A stretch of 64,000 bases of DNA from an uncultured Collinsella sp. (GTDB taxonomy: Bacteria; Actinomycetota; Coriobacteriia; Coriobacteriales; Coriobacteriaceae): contig UQHK01000009.1 in the NCBI GenBank assembly GCA_900540855.1, forward strand, positions 1-64,000, read 5' to 3'. This document shows positions 1-8,247 of the stretch, in pieces; positions within the stretch are counted from its first letter, which is position 1, and the number at the start of each line of letters is the position of its first letter. The notes under the pieces were generated by a model that ran no database searches, was not told where the DNA came from, and saw only the letters and a program-made list of their open reading frames with translations. The position numbers and the translations under genes are program-made.

Positions 1-1
1 C

Positions 2-199
2 ACGAGTGGGGGCTCCTGTCGTTTCCGTGCCCCTGGATTGGGTCATAGTGTCTGTTGTTTCCTGGTCATCGGCGTTGCTGTTCTTTTTACCGGGGTTATT
101 GGTACGGCCTTTGCCGTATTATTGAGGCTGTTTGTTGCCCGCTTTATTTTGTTGAGGGGCTTTGTTGGACAGCTATTTTACTCTGCAATCGAATATTGA
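2..199 (+). CDS. Possible 3' end of an upstream membrane protein gene (partial, unrecognised)
   Basis: A reading frame is open from the left edge of the window to a TGA at 197-199. Its translation has a hydrophobic stretch (roughly CFLVIGVAVLFTGVIGTAFA) followed by basic residues, which would suit the last membrane helix of a truncated upstream gene. It overlaps the next gene by about 35 bases. Another frame is also open to about base 123, so the assignment is weak. No family is recognised. Confidence 0.2.
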   Translation, partial: TSGGSCRFRAPGLGHSVCCFLVIGVAVLFTGVIGTAFAVLLRLFVARFILLRGFVGQLFYSAIEY

Positions 200-800
200 G
201 GTTTCGGGCGAGTTTGTGGACCGCAAGAGCCGGTTTATTGCCCAGCTGGTCCATATTGAGTCCGAGGACGAGGCGAATGCCTTTATCGAGATGGTTCGCA
301 AGCGTCATTATGACGCTCGACACAATGTTCCCGCGTGGATTTTGGTCGATGGACGCGAGCGCCAGAGCGATGATGGTGAACCGAGCCGCACGAGTGGTAT
401 GCCGACGCTCGAGGTGCTGCGCGGTGCGGGGCTCAAAAATGTTTGCTGCGTAGTAACGCGCTATTTTGGTGGCACGCTGTTGGGGCCTGGTGGTTTGGTG
501 CGCGCCTATACCGCGGCGACGCAGGCGGCGGTGGCCGCGGCTCAGGAGGCCGGGCAGATCGTCGAGATGACGAGCGTCGTGCCGGTTGATGTGCATGTGG
601 CCTATCCACAGTATGAGCAGGTGCTTCGCTTGGCGCAGGATTCGGGTGCCAAGGTTTCGGATACCGATTACGCGGATGCTGTGACACTTCACTTGGTGTT
701 TAAAGCGGGGGAGCAAGAGCCGTTTTGCGCTAAGATGCGCGAGCTTATGGCGGGGCGCGAGGAGATTGAGGTCAGCGCTCCCGAGTTTGCTGAGTTCTAA
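165..800 (+). CDS. YigZ/IMPACT family protein
   Basis: This is a 211-residue member of the YigZ (UPF0029/IMPACT) family. The N-terminal half carries the family core: 'DRKSRFIAQL', 'ARHNVPAW', 'DDGEPSRTSGMPTLEVL' and 'VVTRYFGGTLLGPGGLVRAY', roughly residues 18-125. The C-terminal part fits the small ferredoxin-like domain found in bacterial YigZ. The molecular role is poorly established; eukaryotic IMPACT acts in translational control through GCN2 and the bacterial proteins bind nucleic acid. No ATG fits. A TTG at 165 lies 5 bases after a GAGGGG ribosome site, and an adjacent TTG at 162 is the alternative. Length is normal for the family. Confidence 0.82.
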   Translation: MDSYFTLQSNIEVSGEFVDRKSRFIAQLVHIESEDEANAFIEMVRKRHYDARHNVPAWILVDGRERQSDDGEPSRTSGMPTLEVLRGAGLKNVCCVVTRYFGGTLLGPGGLVRAYTAATQAAVAAAQEAGQIVEMTSVVPVDVHVAYPQYEQVLRLAQDSGAKVSDTDYADAVTLHLVFKAGEQEPFCAKMRELMAGREEIEVSAPEFAEF

Positions 801-867
801 CGACGACGGCCGGCGTGCATTTGGATGAATCCCAAGCGCGCCGGCTGTCGTTTTATGTCGCTGCCGT

Positions 868-1314
868 TTACTCGGCGAGCTGCTTTAGTACATCGCAGGC
901 GATTTCGACGGCATCGTCGATGCAACCGGGACAGCTGCGGAGCGGACCCTTGTCCGATCCGATGCCCTTGAGCGTGCCGCAGACGGTCGTCGTGTTCTTC
1001 TCGCCAAAGCGCTTGGCAATCTCGCGCGACAGTTTGTAGGTCTGGCCCTTGGTCTTGGGGTTTTCCATGCCATCGCTCATTACAAAGCCCATGATGGCCA
1101 CGGCGCCCGAGATGGCACCGCAAGTTTCGGTCATGCCGCCCATGCCGGCGCCAAAGCCCTCGGTGAGGGTAAAGGCGACCTGGGGGTCGAGCCCGACGGC
1201 GGGCGCGAGCGTGCAGGCGACGGCCTGCGCGCAGTTAAAGCCGCGGGCGTGGTATTCGGCAGCCTGAGCCTGGCAGGTGGCAGTGTTGAGCTGAGTGGTA
1301 TCAATCTGCTTCAT
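868..1314 (-). CDS. C_GCAxxG_C_C family protein
   Basis: A 148-residue protein of the C_GCAxxG_C_C family, small anaerobe-associated proteins thought to bind a metal or redox centre. The diagnostic residues are visible: 'FNCAQAV' (Cys), 'GFGAGMGGMTETCGAISGAV' (the GCAxxG-like core), then 'VCG' and 'CPGC' near the C-terminus. The ATG at 1314 is preceded by AAGGAG with ideal spacing, so I reject an upstream in-frame extension to 1461, which would overlap a palindromic regulatory site. It is divergent from metY and shares its intergenic region. Neighbouring genes do not define a pathway. Family assignment is firm; biochemical function is unknown. Confidence 0.8.
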   Translation of the reverse strand: MKQIDTTQLNTATCQAQAAEYHARGFNCAQAVACTLAPAVGLDPQVAFTLTEGFGAGMGGMTETCGAISGAVAIMGFVMSDGMENPKTKGQTYKLSREIAKRFGEKNTTTVCGTLKGIGSDKGPLRSCPGCIDDAVEIACDVLKQLAE

Positions 1315-1430
1315 CGGTGTCTCCTTGATTGCGGTGTACCCGCCTATGGTACCCTTGCTGGCGCATTCGCTTATCGAGACCGCAGTGCATATCTCATTGT
1401 TTTTCGCCATCGAACACTTTCTTAAGATTT

Positions 1431-1459
1431 GGGACAAATAAACCTGATTAATTTGTCCC
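1431..1459. promoter_or_regulatory. Palindrome (GGGACAAAT / ATTTGTCCC) between divergent genes
   Basis: Two perfect 9-base inverted arms, GGGACAAAT at 1431-1439 and ATTTGTCCC at 1451-1459, are separated by 11 bases. The site lies between a leftward gene starting at 1314 and metY starting at 1549. There is no T-run, so it is not a standard terminator. It could be an operator shared by the divergent genes, or a member of the GGGAC-containing intergenic palindromes seen elsewhere in this window. Confidence 0.45.
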
Positions 1460-1548
1460 ATAACCTATCGGCGGGATGGGTTGAGAGGGGTGCGGGGTAG
1501 CGGTATCGTGAACCGAATAAAAACAAAACCCAAGTAAGGGAGTTGGAT

Positions 1549-2832
1549 ATGAGCGAGCAGACCATCGGAACTACATGTGTTCAGGGCGGCTATCATCCGG
1601 GCGATGCGGAGCCGCGCCAGGTGCCCATCTACCAGTCCACCACGTGGAAGTACGACACGTCCGAGCACATGGGCAAGCTGTTTGACCTGGAGGAGTCGGG
1701 CTACTTCTACAGCCGCCTGCAGAACCCCACGTGCGATCTGGTCGCTGCCAAGATCTGCGAGATGGAGGGTGGTACCGCGGCGATGCTCACGAGCTCGGGC
1801 ATGGCTGCGAACTTCCTCGCGATCTTTAACGTTGCCGGTGCCGGCGATCACGTGGTCGCAAGCTCTGCCATCTACGGCGGTACCTACAACCTGCTCGCCC
1901 ACACCATGGGTCGTATGGGCGTCACCTGCACCTTTGTTGCCCCCGACTGCACCGATGAGGAGCTCGAGGCCGCCTTTAAGCCCAACACCAAGCTCGTCTT
2001 TGGCGAGACGATCGCCAACCCTGCCCTTGCCGTGCTCGATATCGAGCGTTTTGCCAAGGCCGCGCATGACCACGGCGTGCCGCTGATGGTCGACAACACC
2101 TTCCCGACGCCTGTGATGTGCCGTCCCTTTGAGTGGGGCGCCGACATCGTCACGCACTCCACCACCAAGTACATGGATGGCCATGCAGCCTACCTGGGTG
2201 GTGTGATTGTCGACCACGGCCAGTTTGACTGGATGGCCCATGCGGACAAGTTCCCGGGTCTCACCACGCCCGACGAGAGCTACCACGGCGTGACGTATGC
2301 CGAGAAGTTCGGTCGCGAGGGTGCCTTCATTACCAAGGCCACCGCGCAACTCATGCGCGATCTTGGCCCCATGCAGAACCCGCAGGCGGCGTTCTTCTTG
2401 AACAGCTCACTCGAGAGCCTGCATGTGCGTATGCCGCGTCATTGTGAGAACGGCCTGGTCGTTGCCAAGTTCCTGCAGAGTCATCCCAAGGTGCGCTTCG
2501 TGAGCTATCCGGGCCTGGAGGGCGATAAGTACTATGACCTGGCTCAGAAGTACATGCCCAACGGCACATGCGGCGTCGTGAGCTTTGGCTTTAACGGTGG
2601 TCGCGCGGCGGCCGAGACCTTTATGAAGAGCCTCAAGCTCGCCCAGATCGCCACGCATGTGGCCGACGCCCGCACTTGCTGCCTGCATCCCGCTAACGCC
2701 ACGCACCGCCAGATGAACGATGAGGAGCTCATCGCCTGTGGCATTTCCGCCGACATGGTACGCCTGTCGTGCGGCCTCGAGGACACGGCCGATCTGATTG
2801 CCGACCTTGAGCAGGCGCTCGAGCAGTGCTAG
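1549..2832 (+). CDS. metY: O-acetylhomoserine aminocarboxypropyltransferase (sulfhydrylase)
   Basis: A 427-residue PLP enzyme of the Cys/Met metabolism family. It most resembles O-acetyl-L-homoserine sulfhydrylase, which makes homocysteine from O-acetylhomoserine and sulfide in methionine synthesis. Visible features are 'YSRLQNPT' near the N-terminus, 'SSGMAANF', 'VDNTFPTP' (PLP-binding Asp region) and the Schiff-base lysine in 'THSTTKYMDGH'. The C-terminal 'VRLSCGLEDTADLIADLEQAL' is typical of the family. The length suits MetY better than MetB/MetC (about 380-400). The ATG at 1549 sits 7 bases after AAGGGA. Methionine gamma-lyase or cystathionine gamma-synthase activity cannot be excluded from sequence alone. 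A clear terminator follows. Confidence 0.85.
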   Translation: MSEQTIGTTCVQGGYHPGDAEPRQVPIYQSTTWKYDTSEHMGKLFDLEESGYFYSRLQNPTCDLVAAKICEMEGGTAAMLTSSGMAANFLAIFNVAGAGDHVVASSAIYGGTYNLLAHTMGRMGVTCTFVAPDCTDEELEAAFKPNTKLVFGETIANPALAVLDIERFAKAAHDHGVPLMVDNTFPTPVMCRPFEWGADIVTHSTTKYMDGHAAYLGGVIVDHGQFDWMAHADKFPGLTTPDESYHGVTYAEKFGREGAFITKATAQLMRDLGPMQNPQAAFFLNSSLESLHVRMPRHCENGLVVAKFLQSHPKVRFVSYPGLEGDKYYDLAQKYMPNGTCGVVSFGFNGGRAAAETFMKSLKLAQIATHVADARTCCLHPANATHRQMNDEELIACGISADMVRLSCGLEDTADLIADLEQALEQC

Positions 2833-2899
2833 GCTAGCTCCGTACAAGGTGCCGATGCTGGCAGAAAGCTTCGGTGACTTTTCGTTCCGATTCCGTAGG

Positions 2900-2947
2900 C
2901 GGGACCCCAATCGCGACTGTTTGCAGGCGATCGGGGTCCCGTTTTTT
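2900..2947 (+). terminator. Rho-independent terminator after metY
   Basis: A 15-bp perfect stem, CGGGACCCCAATCGC at 2900-2914 against GCGATCGGGGTCCCG at 2927-2941, is followed directly by six T residues. It separates metY from the MFS gene. Confidence 0.92.
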
Positions 2948-2973
2948 GCATTGCGCCACTCGAAAGGATGGAT

Positions 2974-4278
2974 ATGGAGAAAACCGCAGAGCAGCTGCGC
3001 CGCGAGCACATTGCCCTAGAGGGCGACACCCATGGCAAGAACAAATGGGCGATTCTGTTTACCGTGCTCATCATGACGTTTATGTCGTGTCTGGATTCGA
3101 CCGTCGTGACCGTGGCGTTGCCCGTGATGCAAAAGGAGCTGGGCGTGGGCCTCGACCGCATTCAGCTGGTGAGCTCGGTGTACCTGCTTGCGACATGCGT
3201 GGCTATGCTGCCGTTTGGCCGCTTGGGCGACGTGCGCGGCAAGGTGGGCGTATTCCAGCTGGGCGTAATCGTTTTTACGGCTGGCTCGCTGCTTTGCGGC
3301 CTTTCGAGTTCGCTCGAGGTTCTTATTCTGGCACGCATTGTGCAGGGCGTCGGTTGCGCGGCGGCCATGGCAAACAACATGGGCATCATCACCGAGTCGT
3401 TTCCAGCGCGCGAGCGCGGCCGTGCCATGGGCATCCTTGCGACCTTCGTGGCCCTCGGCATGATGTGTGGTCCCGTGCTTGGCGGCATGCTGGTGGCGAG
3501 CTTTCCCTGGGAGAGCATCTTCCTCATCAACCTGCCCATTGGCGTTATCTCGTTTATCGTGGGGCTCTACACGTTGCCGCATGTTAAGCCGGAGGCCGGC
3601 GAGCGCCCCATGTCCCTGATCGAGGCCGCTCGTCGCTGCTTTGCAAATTCGGCCTTCACCATCAACCTTGCTTGCATGCTCATCGTGTTCGTTGGTATTG
3701 GCGCATCTGAGTTTATCCTGCCGTTTTATTTTCAGGACGCCCACGGCTTTGGTTCCGACATTTCCGGACTGCTCTTTTTGGCGCTTCCGATGGTGAATGC
3801 TTTTATCGGCCCGCTTTCGGGCACGATTTCCGATCGTATTGGTTGCGAGGGCCCCACGGCCGTTGGCCTGGGCGTGTACGTGTGCGGGCTCTTTGCAGTG
3901 AGCACGCTCGACGAGCACTCTTCCATCCCTGTGATCGTGTGCTGTGTCGCGTTTATGTCGTGCGGAACGTCGATTTTCCAGAGCCCCAACAACTCGCTGT
4001 ACATGGGCTCGGCTCCGCGCGAAGCGCTCGGCTTTGCGGGCAGCCTGGGTAGCCTGGCGCGCTATGCGGGTATGGCAGTGGGCATTACGGTGGCGTCGCA
4101 TATCCTGTATGGGCAGATGAGCGTGGCGATGGGCGAGGCCGTGACCAGTTTTGTTGCAGGCCGTCCGGATGTGTTCCTGTTTGGTTTTCGTTCGGTGTTC
4201 TATGTGTTGATGGCCGTGGCAGCCGTGGGCTTTGTCCTCTCGATGGTTCGTTTGGTGAGGATGCGCGCCCGCCATTAG
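2974..4278 (+). CDS. MFS transporter, DHA2-type drug/solute exporter
   Basis: A 434-residue polytopic membrane protein of the major facilitator superfamily. The early segment 'LDSTVVTVALPVMQKEL' is the classic DHA2 (EmrB/QacA) helix-1 signature. Motif A appears as 'GRLGDVRGKVGVF', and the antiporter motif C region as 'GMMCGPVLGGMLV' in helix 5. The protein is shorter than 14-helix EmrB proteins of about 510 residues, so the last helices may be reduced. The substrate cannot be told; proton-coupled efflux is the family norm. ATG at 2974 is preceded by AAAGGA with 5-base spacing; ATG at 2968 is a poorer alternative. It stands alone after the metY terminator. Confidence 0.83.
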   Translation: MEKTAEQLRREHIALEGDTHGKNKWAILFTVLIMTFMSCLDSTVVTVALPVMQKELGVGLDRIQLVSSVYLLATCVAMLPFGRLGDVRGKVGVFQLGVIVFTAGSLLCGLSSSLEVLILARIVQGVGCAAAMANNMGIITESFPARERGRAMGILATFVALGMMCGPVLGGMLVASFPWESIFLINLPIGVISFIVGLYTLPHVKPEAGERPMSLIEAARRCFANSAFTINLACMLIVFVGIGASEFILPFYFQDAHGFGSDISGLLFLALPMVNAFIGPLSGTISDRIGCEGPTAVGLGVYVCGLFAVSTLDEHSSIPVIVCCVAFMSCGTSIFQSPNNSLYMGSAPREALGFAGSLGSLARYAGMAVGITVASHILYGQMSVAMGEAVTSFVAGRPDVFLFGFRSVFYVLMAVAAVGFVLSMVRLVRMRARH

Positions 4279-4436
4279 CGTGTTGGGAGGCTGCCTGCCA
4301 CGTATCCGCGCCGTCCCAAAAAGACTGGTTTGTGGTGCGATGCGGCTTGTGGGGCGGGCGGGGGTCGGTCCGTGGTAGACTATCGAACAACGTTTATTAA
4401 TCGCGCGGTATCCTTGCCGCGAGAAGGGGTTGCGCC

Positions 4437-5015
4437 ATGCAGGAGCTTGAGGATCGTATTCGCCATGACGGCATCGTAAAGGCCGGTAACGTCCTTAAGG
4501 TTGATGCCTTCCTCAACCACCAGTGCGACGTTGAGCTGTTCGACCACATGGGTGCCGAGTGGGCCCGTCTGTTCAAGGATGTCGAGATCAACAAGATCCT
4601 GACGATTGAGGCTTCGGGCATTGGTATGGCTTGCATCGCGGCTCAGCATTTTGGCGGCGTGCCGGTGGTCTTTGCCAAGAAGGCACAGTCCATCAACCTC
4701 GACGGCGAGCAGTACGCCACGACCATCTACTCCTTTACCAAGCAGAAGGAGTACCCGGTCATCGTTGGCAAACGCTTCCTGTCCGAGGGCGACAAGGTCC
4801 TGATCATCGACGACTTTTTGGCCAACGGCTGCGCGCTCGAGGGTCTTATCAAGATCTGCGAGGCTGCAGGTGCCGAGGTATCCGGCATTGGCATTGCGGT
4901 GGAGAAGGGCTTCCAGGGCGGTGGCGATAAGCTCCGCGAGCGCGGCTTCCGCGTTGAAAGCCTAGCCCGTATCGCCGATATGGACTGCGATACCGGCGAG
5001 ATCACCTTCGCCTAA
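4437..5015 (+). CDS. xpt: Xanthine phosphoribosyltransferase
   Basis: A 192-residue purine salvage enzyme that converts xanthine and PRPP to XMP. The PRPP-binding loop is visible as 'VLIIDDFLANGCAL' (about residues 121-134), and 'EASGIGMACIAA' and 'FAKKAQS' match Xpt rather than adenine phosphoribosyltransferase. Length equals that of characterised Xpt proteins. The ATG follows AGAAGGGG and a small CGCGG/CCGCG hairpin at 4404-4421 that could affect translation. I saw no recognisable purine riboswitch in the 158 bases upstream. A strong terminator follows, so the gene appears monocistronic. Confidence 0.9.
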   Translation: MQELEDRIRHDGIVKAGNVLKVDAFLNHQCDVELFDHMGAEWARLFKDVEINKILTIEASGIGMACIAAQHFGGVPVVFAKKAQSINLDGEQYATTIYSFTKQKEYPVIVGKRFLSEGDKVLIIDDFLANGCALEGLIKICEAAGAEVSGIGIAVEKGFQGGGDKLRERGFRVESLARIADMDCDTGEITFA

Positions 5016-5042
5016 GCGCGCAACACAAGCGATTGGTATGCG

Positions 5043-5079
5043 ATGTGACAAAGGGACTTTCCCTTTGTCACATTTTTTA
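5043..5079 (+). terminator. Terminator after xpt
   Basis: Perfect 14-bp arms, ATGTGACAAAGGGA at 5043-5056 and TCCCTTTGTCACAT at 5060-5073, are closed by a 3-base loop and followed by a T-rich tract. The arms contain the ACAAAGGGA word that also appears in other intergenic palindromes here. Confidence 0.88.
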
Positions 5080-5096
5080 TGAGGGGAGGTGTTGAT

Positions 5097-5477
5097 ATGG
5101 ATGAGAACAAGATGGGATGGCGCGAGTATGCGCGCTATGCCGAGATGTCGGTCGAGGAGTTGGCGCGAGATTGCGAGGTGCAGGTGTTTCGCGCGACAGG
5201 TCCGGGCGGACAGGGCGTGAACACGACGGACTCGGCGGTGCGTATGAAGCATGGGCCCACGGGGATTGTTGTGACGGCGCGCGAGAGCCGTAGTCAGTTT
5301 CAGAATCGCGCGAGCTGCCTGCGTAAGCTGCGCGCTGAGCTGGAGCGTCGCGGGCGTCCACCGCGCCGACGCGTAAAGACTAAGGTGCCTCTGCGCTCTC
5401 GCCAGCGCAGGCTCAATGACAAGCACTTCAACGCGATTAAAAAGGCCAACCGCCGCAAACCGGGCGGGGAGGAATGA
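5097..5477 (+). CDS. Peptide chain release factor-like protein (RF-1 GGQ domain)
   Basis: A 126-residue stand-alone release-factor catalytic domain. The peptidyl-tRNA hydrolysis motif appears in 'RATGPGGQGVNTTDSAVRMKH', followed by the family's 'GIVVTARESRSQFQNR' and a basic C-terminal tail. Codon-recognition domains are absent. Related small GGQ proteins (ArfB/YaeJ, PrfH) rescue stalled ribosomes; this protein differs from canonical ArfB and its exact class is uncertain. ATG at 5097 has GGAGG 8 bases upstream; the in-frame ATG at 5079 overlaps the xpt terminator and is rejected. Confidence 0.8.
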   Translation: MDENKMGWREYARYAEMSVEELARDCEVQVFRATGPGGQGVNTTDSAVRMKHGPTGIVVTARESRSQFQNRASCLRKLRAELERRGRPPRRRVKTKVPLRSRQRRLNDKHFNAIKKANRRKPGGEE

Positions 5478-5486
5478 CCTTCTCAA

Positions 5487-5557
5487 TAAGTTGCGGTGAA
5501 ATAGGGACTGTTTTGCGGCTTTAGCTGCATAAACAGTCCCTATTTCACCGCAACTTA
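5487..5557. repeat. Long perfect inverted repeat (REP-like intergenic palindrome)
   Basis: Two 27-base arms, 5487-5513 and 5531-5557, are exact reverse complements. The inner TGCGGC/GCTGCA extends the stem to about 33 bp with one wobble pair. The right arm contains AGTCCCTATTTCACCGCAAC. A diverged single arm occurs at 29200-29228, so this is a dispersed element rather than only a terminator. It lies between convergent genes and could stop transcription in both directions. Confidence 0.75.
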
Positions 5558-5564
5558 GGGGTGG

Positions 5565-6527
5565 CTAGCGGGTGGGGCGCCAGACCTGGAGGGCGCTGCC
5601 GAGGACGTCAACCTCGATGCGCGAGGCGACAATGGGCTCGCCGTCGGCCTGGATGGGGTAATCGGGCTGCTCGAAGGTGAGCTCGGCATGGCGGCAGCGG
5701 CGCATACGAACCGGCGGCAACCTGGTGTGGTGGCCGTCCTTGGCCGAAAGAAACATAGGCAGGGCAACGGCGCGGGGGACGGGGCCGCAGGCGTAGCAGA
5801 CATCGAGTATGCCGTCGCAGGGGTCGGCATCGGGGCAGATGCGATAGCCCGAGCCATAGGTGGGGCCCAGCTGAATCGCCATGATAATCGCCCGCACGCG
5901 CTCGGCGGGCGCGCCGTCAAAGCTGACTGTCATGGGGTAGTTGCGATAGCGCAGACCAAACTGCTCAAGTCCCGAGAGGGTGTAGAGCGGCGCGCCTGTC
6001 AAGCCGGTCTTTTTGCGCAGCTCGGTGGTGCCAAGGCCGATGGCGGCATCAATACCGACGGAGAGCGTCTGGTCGTAATACTCGACGATCGCCTCGCCGC
6101 TGCCGCTCGCAGGGCTCCACGAGCGAATGCGCCCGATATCCTGGTGCTGCAGCTCGCAGGTGAGCAGCGCGCCAAAATCCTTGCCGGAGAAATCGTCGAT
6201 GCCGAGCGCCTGGGCAAAATCGTTGCCGGAGCCCACGGGCAGGACGGCAAGAGCGGGGCGGGCGTCCTCCTTTTGCGTCATAAGCCCGTTGACGACCTCG
6301 TGAATCACGCCGTCGCCGCCGAGTGCGATAACGGTGCGATAGCCCTGAGCCTGTGCGGCCAGCTCCTTGGCGTGTCCCATACGCTCGGTCAACACCAGGT
6401 CAAACTGGGATGCGCGTGCAGTCATGTCTAAAAAGCGCTGCAGGCGCTCAGCGACCTCGCGCGCCGCACCCGACTGGGCGGCTGGGTTGGCGATGATGAG
6501 CGTGCGACCAAAATCAGTTGCGTGCAT
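5565..6527 (-). CDS. Diacylglycerol kinase-family lipid kinase (DagK/YegS-like)
   Basis: A 320-residue member of the diacylglycerol kinase catalytic-domain family, which phosphorylates diacylglycerol or related lipids with ATP. The signature glycine-rich motif is 'ALGGDGVIHEVVNGL' and the second nucleotide-binding motif 'VLPVGSGNDFAQALG' follows (about residues 65-115). The C-terminal beta-sandwich domain fits the length. The ATG at 6527 is preceded by GGGAG on the minus strand; a longer in-frame form to 6599 is unlikely. It lies 87 bases downstream of the CLC gene on the same strand, so the two may be co-transcribed. The exact lipid substrate is unknown. Confidence 0.85.
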   Translation of the reverse strand: MHATDFGRTLIIANPAAQSGAAREVAERLQRFLDMTARASQFDLVLTERMGHAKELAAQAQGYRTVIALGGDGVIHEVVNGLMTQKEDARPALAVLPVGSGNDFAQALGIDDFSGKDFGALLTCELQHQDIGRIRSWSPASGSGEAIVEYYDQTLSVGIDAAIGLGTTELRKKTGLTGAPLYTLSGLEQFGLRYRNYPMTVSFDGAPAERVRAIIMAIQLGPTYGSGYRICPDADPCDGILDVCYACGPVPRAVALPMFLSAKDGHHTRLPPVRMRRCRHAELTFEQPDYPIQADGEPIVASRIEVDVLGSALQVWRPTR

Positions 6528-6614
6528 GGGGCGACTCCCGGCGTATAACGTGACGGTGCGGTCGCGCTCGGGTCGAATTGCCCCCGATTGTGGCTGCACG
6601 GCGAATACTAACGT

Positions 6615-8036
6615 CTACTCTATCAGGTCGTTGTGGCGCTCGATAGCATCCGCTACCGTACCGCCCTCATCCACAATAAGCGAACGGCGCTTGGGTGAGA
6701 TGATGCGCTGGGCGGGGTACACGCCGCGGTGTCCGCCGGTTAGGTAGCTGATAAAGGCCACGATGACAAAGAACCCGGCGGCTGTGCCGTGGAACAGGTC
6801 GATGGCCATCATGCAGGTGGTGATGGGCACGTTGAGGCCGGCGCAGAACACGCCGAGCATGCCGAGAGCCGCCAGAAAACTGGGGTCGAGCCCGGTAAGG
6901 CAACCGATCCAGCCACCGAGTGCCGCGCCGATGCCAAACAGGGGCGTGACCTCGCCGCCTTGGAAGCCCGCGCCCAGGGTAAGCGCTGTGACGACCAACT
7001 TGATGACTGCGTCCGCCAGGGTGGTGTTGCCTGCAAATCCGGCGCCGGAAAGCCACGTGGAAAGGCCGGCGTAGTTCCAGGCGTCAAGGAGGGCATAGGC
7101 GGCCAAAACCACGAGTGCGCCTATGAGTGCGCGGACGAGGTAATTGGCGATAAAGCGACCGTACAAGCTTTTGACGGTTCGAACCGACCAGGCAAAGAGG
7201 CGTGCCGTCAGGCCGAAGATAATGGCGCTGATAACAACGATGACAACCGTCCGTGGTGTCATGTTGGGAACGCTGGCGATGACATTCGCCTCGTACTCGG
7301 TTCCCAAGGCAAGCGACGTAAAGTAGCCGGTAAACGAGGCGACCAGGCAGTAGATGCCCGCGGTGTAGTCGATCTTGCCGATAAAGCACATCTCCATGCC
7401 AAAGAAAGCTCCAGCAAGGGGCGAACCGAATACGGCGCCAAAGGCCGACGAGATGCCGGCGAGCATGAGGTCGTGGTGGTCATGCTTTTTGAGGTGGGCG
7501 AGGCTCGAGATGTTGCTGGCGATGGTGCCGCCAATCTGCACCGCAGCTCCCTCGCGACCGGCCGACCCGCCCGTTAGGTGCGTGAGCGTGGAACAGACGA
7601 AGGTGAGGACGGCCATGCGCATATGGATGAGGCGTGTGCCCAGAGCGGAGTCGATGACCAGGTTGTTGCCACGTTTGGCGGCGAGGCCGTGGTTTTTGTA
7701 CACCCATGCGGTGGCAACGCCCACAACGGGGAGCAGCGCGTAAATCCACTCATGGTGCTCGCGATAGAAGGTCGCGATATTCAGCGAGGCCAAAAACGCC
7801 CAAGCGGCAACGCCCATGGCGAGCGAGACGATAACTACGAGCACGAGCAGCTTGGCGCTCGCGAGTAGGTTGCGGGCGTTGCGGCGCGTGTCGGCAGCCA
7901 AGAGATGCTCGGAGCGGGTGAGCTGTTGCCTGCCTGCCATGATGACGTCGTTAAGGGAGAAAAGGCCGCCGTCGTCGAGCGGCTGGGAATGGTCCTGCGC
8001 CTCGTTTGCGCTTTCGGGTTTGTCGGTAAAAGCCAT
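6615..8036 (-). CDS. CLC-family anion transporter, probably CLC-F fluoride/proton antiporter
   Basis: A 473-residue CLC protein with many hydrophobic helices. The anion-pathway motifs differ from chloride CLCs. In place of GSGIP is 'KRGNNLVIDS', in place of GKEGP is 'GSAGREGAAVQIGG', and in place of GxFxP is 'GAGFQGGEVTPLFGIGAALGG'. The GGEVTP segment, with its Glu and Thr, is what I recall for fluoride-specific CLC-F antiporters, so fluoride export is the best inference. The ATG at 8036 is preceded by AGAGGA. No fluoride (crcB) riboswitch motif was recognised in the 200 bases upstream, unlike many CLC-F genes. A general chloride channel annotation is the fallback. Confidence 0.8.
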   Translation of the reverse strand: MAFTDKPESANEAQDHSQPLDDGGLFSLNDVIMAGRQQLTRSEHLLAADTRRNARNLLASAKLLVLVVIVSLAMGVAAWAFLASLNIATFYREHHEWIYALLPVVGVATAWVYKNHGLAAKRGNNLVIDSALGTRLIHMRMAVLTFVCSTLTHLTGGSAGREGAAVQIGGTIASNISSLAHLKKHDHHDLMLAGISSAFGAVFGSPLAGAFFGMEMCFIGKIDYTAGIYCLVASFTGYFTSLALGTEYEANVIASVPNMTPRTVVIVVISAIIFGLTARLFAWSVRTVKSLYGRFIANYLVRALIGALVVLAAYALLDAWNYAGLSTWLSGAGFAGNTTLADAVIKLVVTALTLGAGFQGGEVTPLFGIGAALGGWIGCLTGLDPSFLAALGMLGVFCAGLNVPITTCMMAIDLFHGTAAGFFVIVAFISYLTGGHRGVYPAQRIISPKRRSLIVDEGGTVADAIERHNDLIE

Positions 8037-8247
8037 ACGTTCCTCTTTTTGGGTTGCAACACGAGCATTATAAAACGCGGTAAACGCGACGAGCCGGTGG
8101 GTTGGTTTCCATTCTGTTTCGCGGCTTGCAACCGACAGGTGTATTTGCGGGTACAGGCCGAGTCGCGGTCGTGCGTCGGGGGATTATACTGAGACAAGCA
8201 TAAAGAATCGGCGCTCCTGTTGTGCGCCGTGGCATTAAGAGGTGCAT

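Noticed and set aside
8037..8247. Fluoride riboswitch upstream of the CLC gene
   Set aside because: I searched the leader by eye for the crcB core sequence and did not find it; covariance search would be needed to exclude it.
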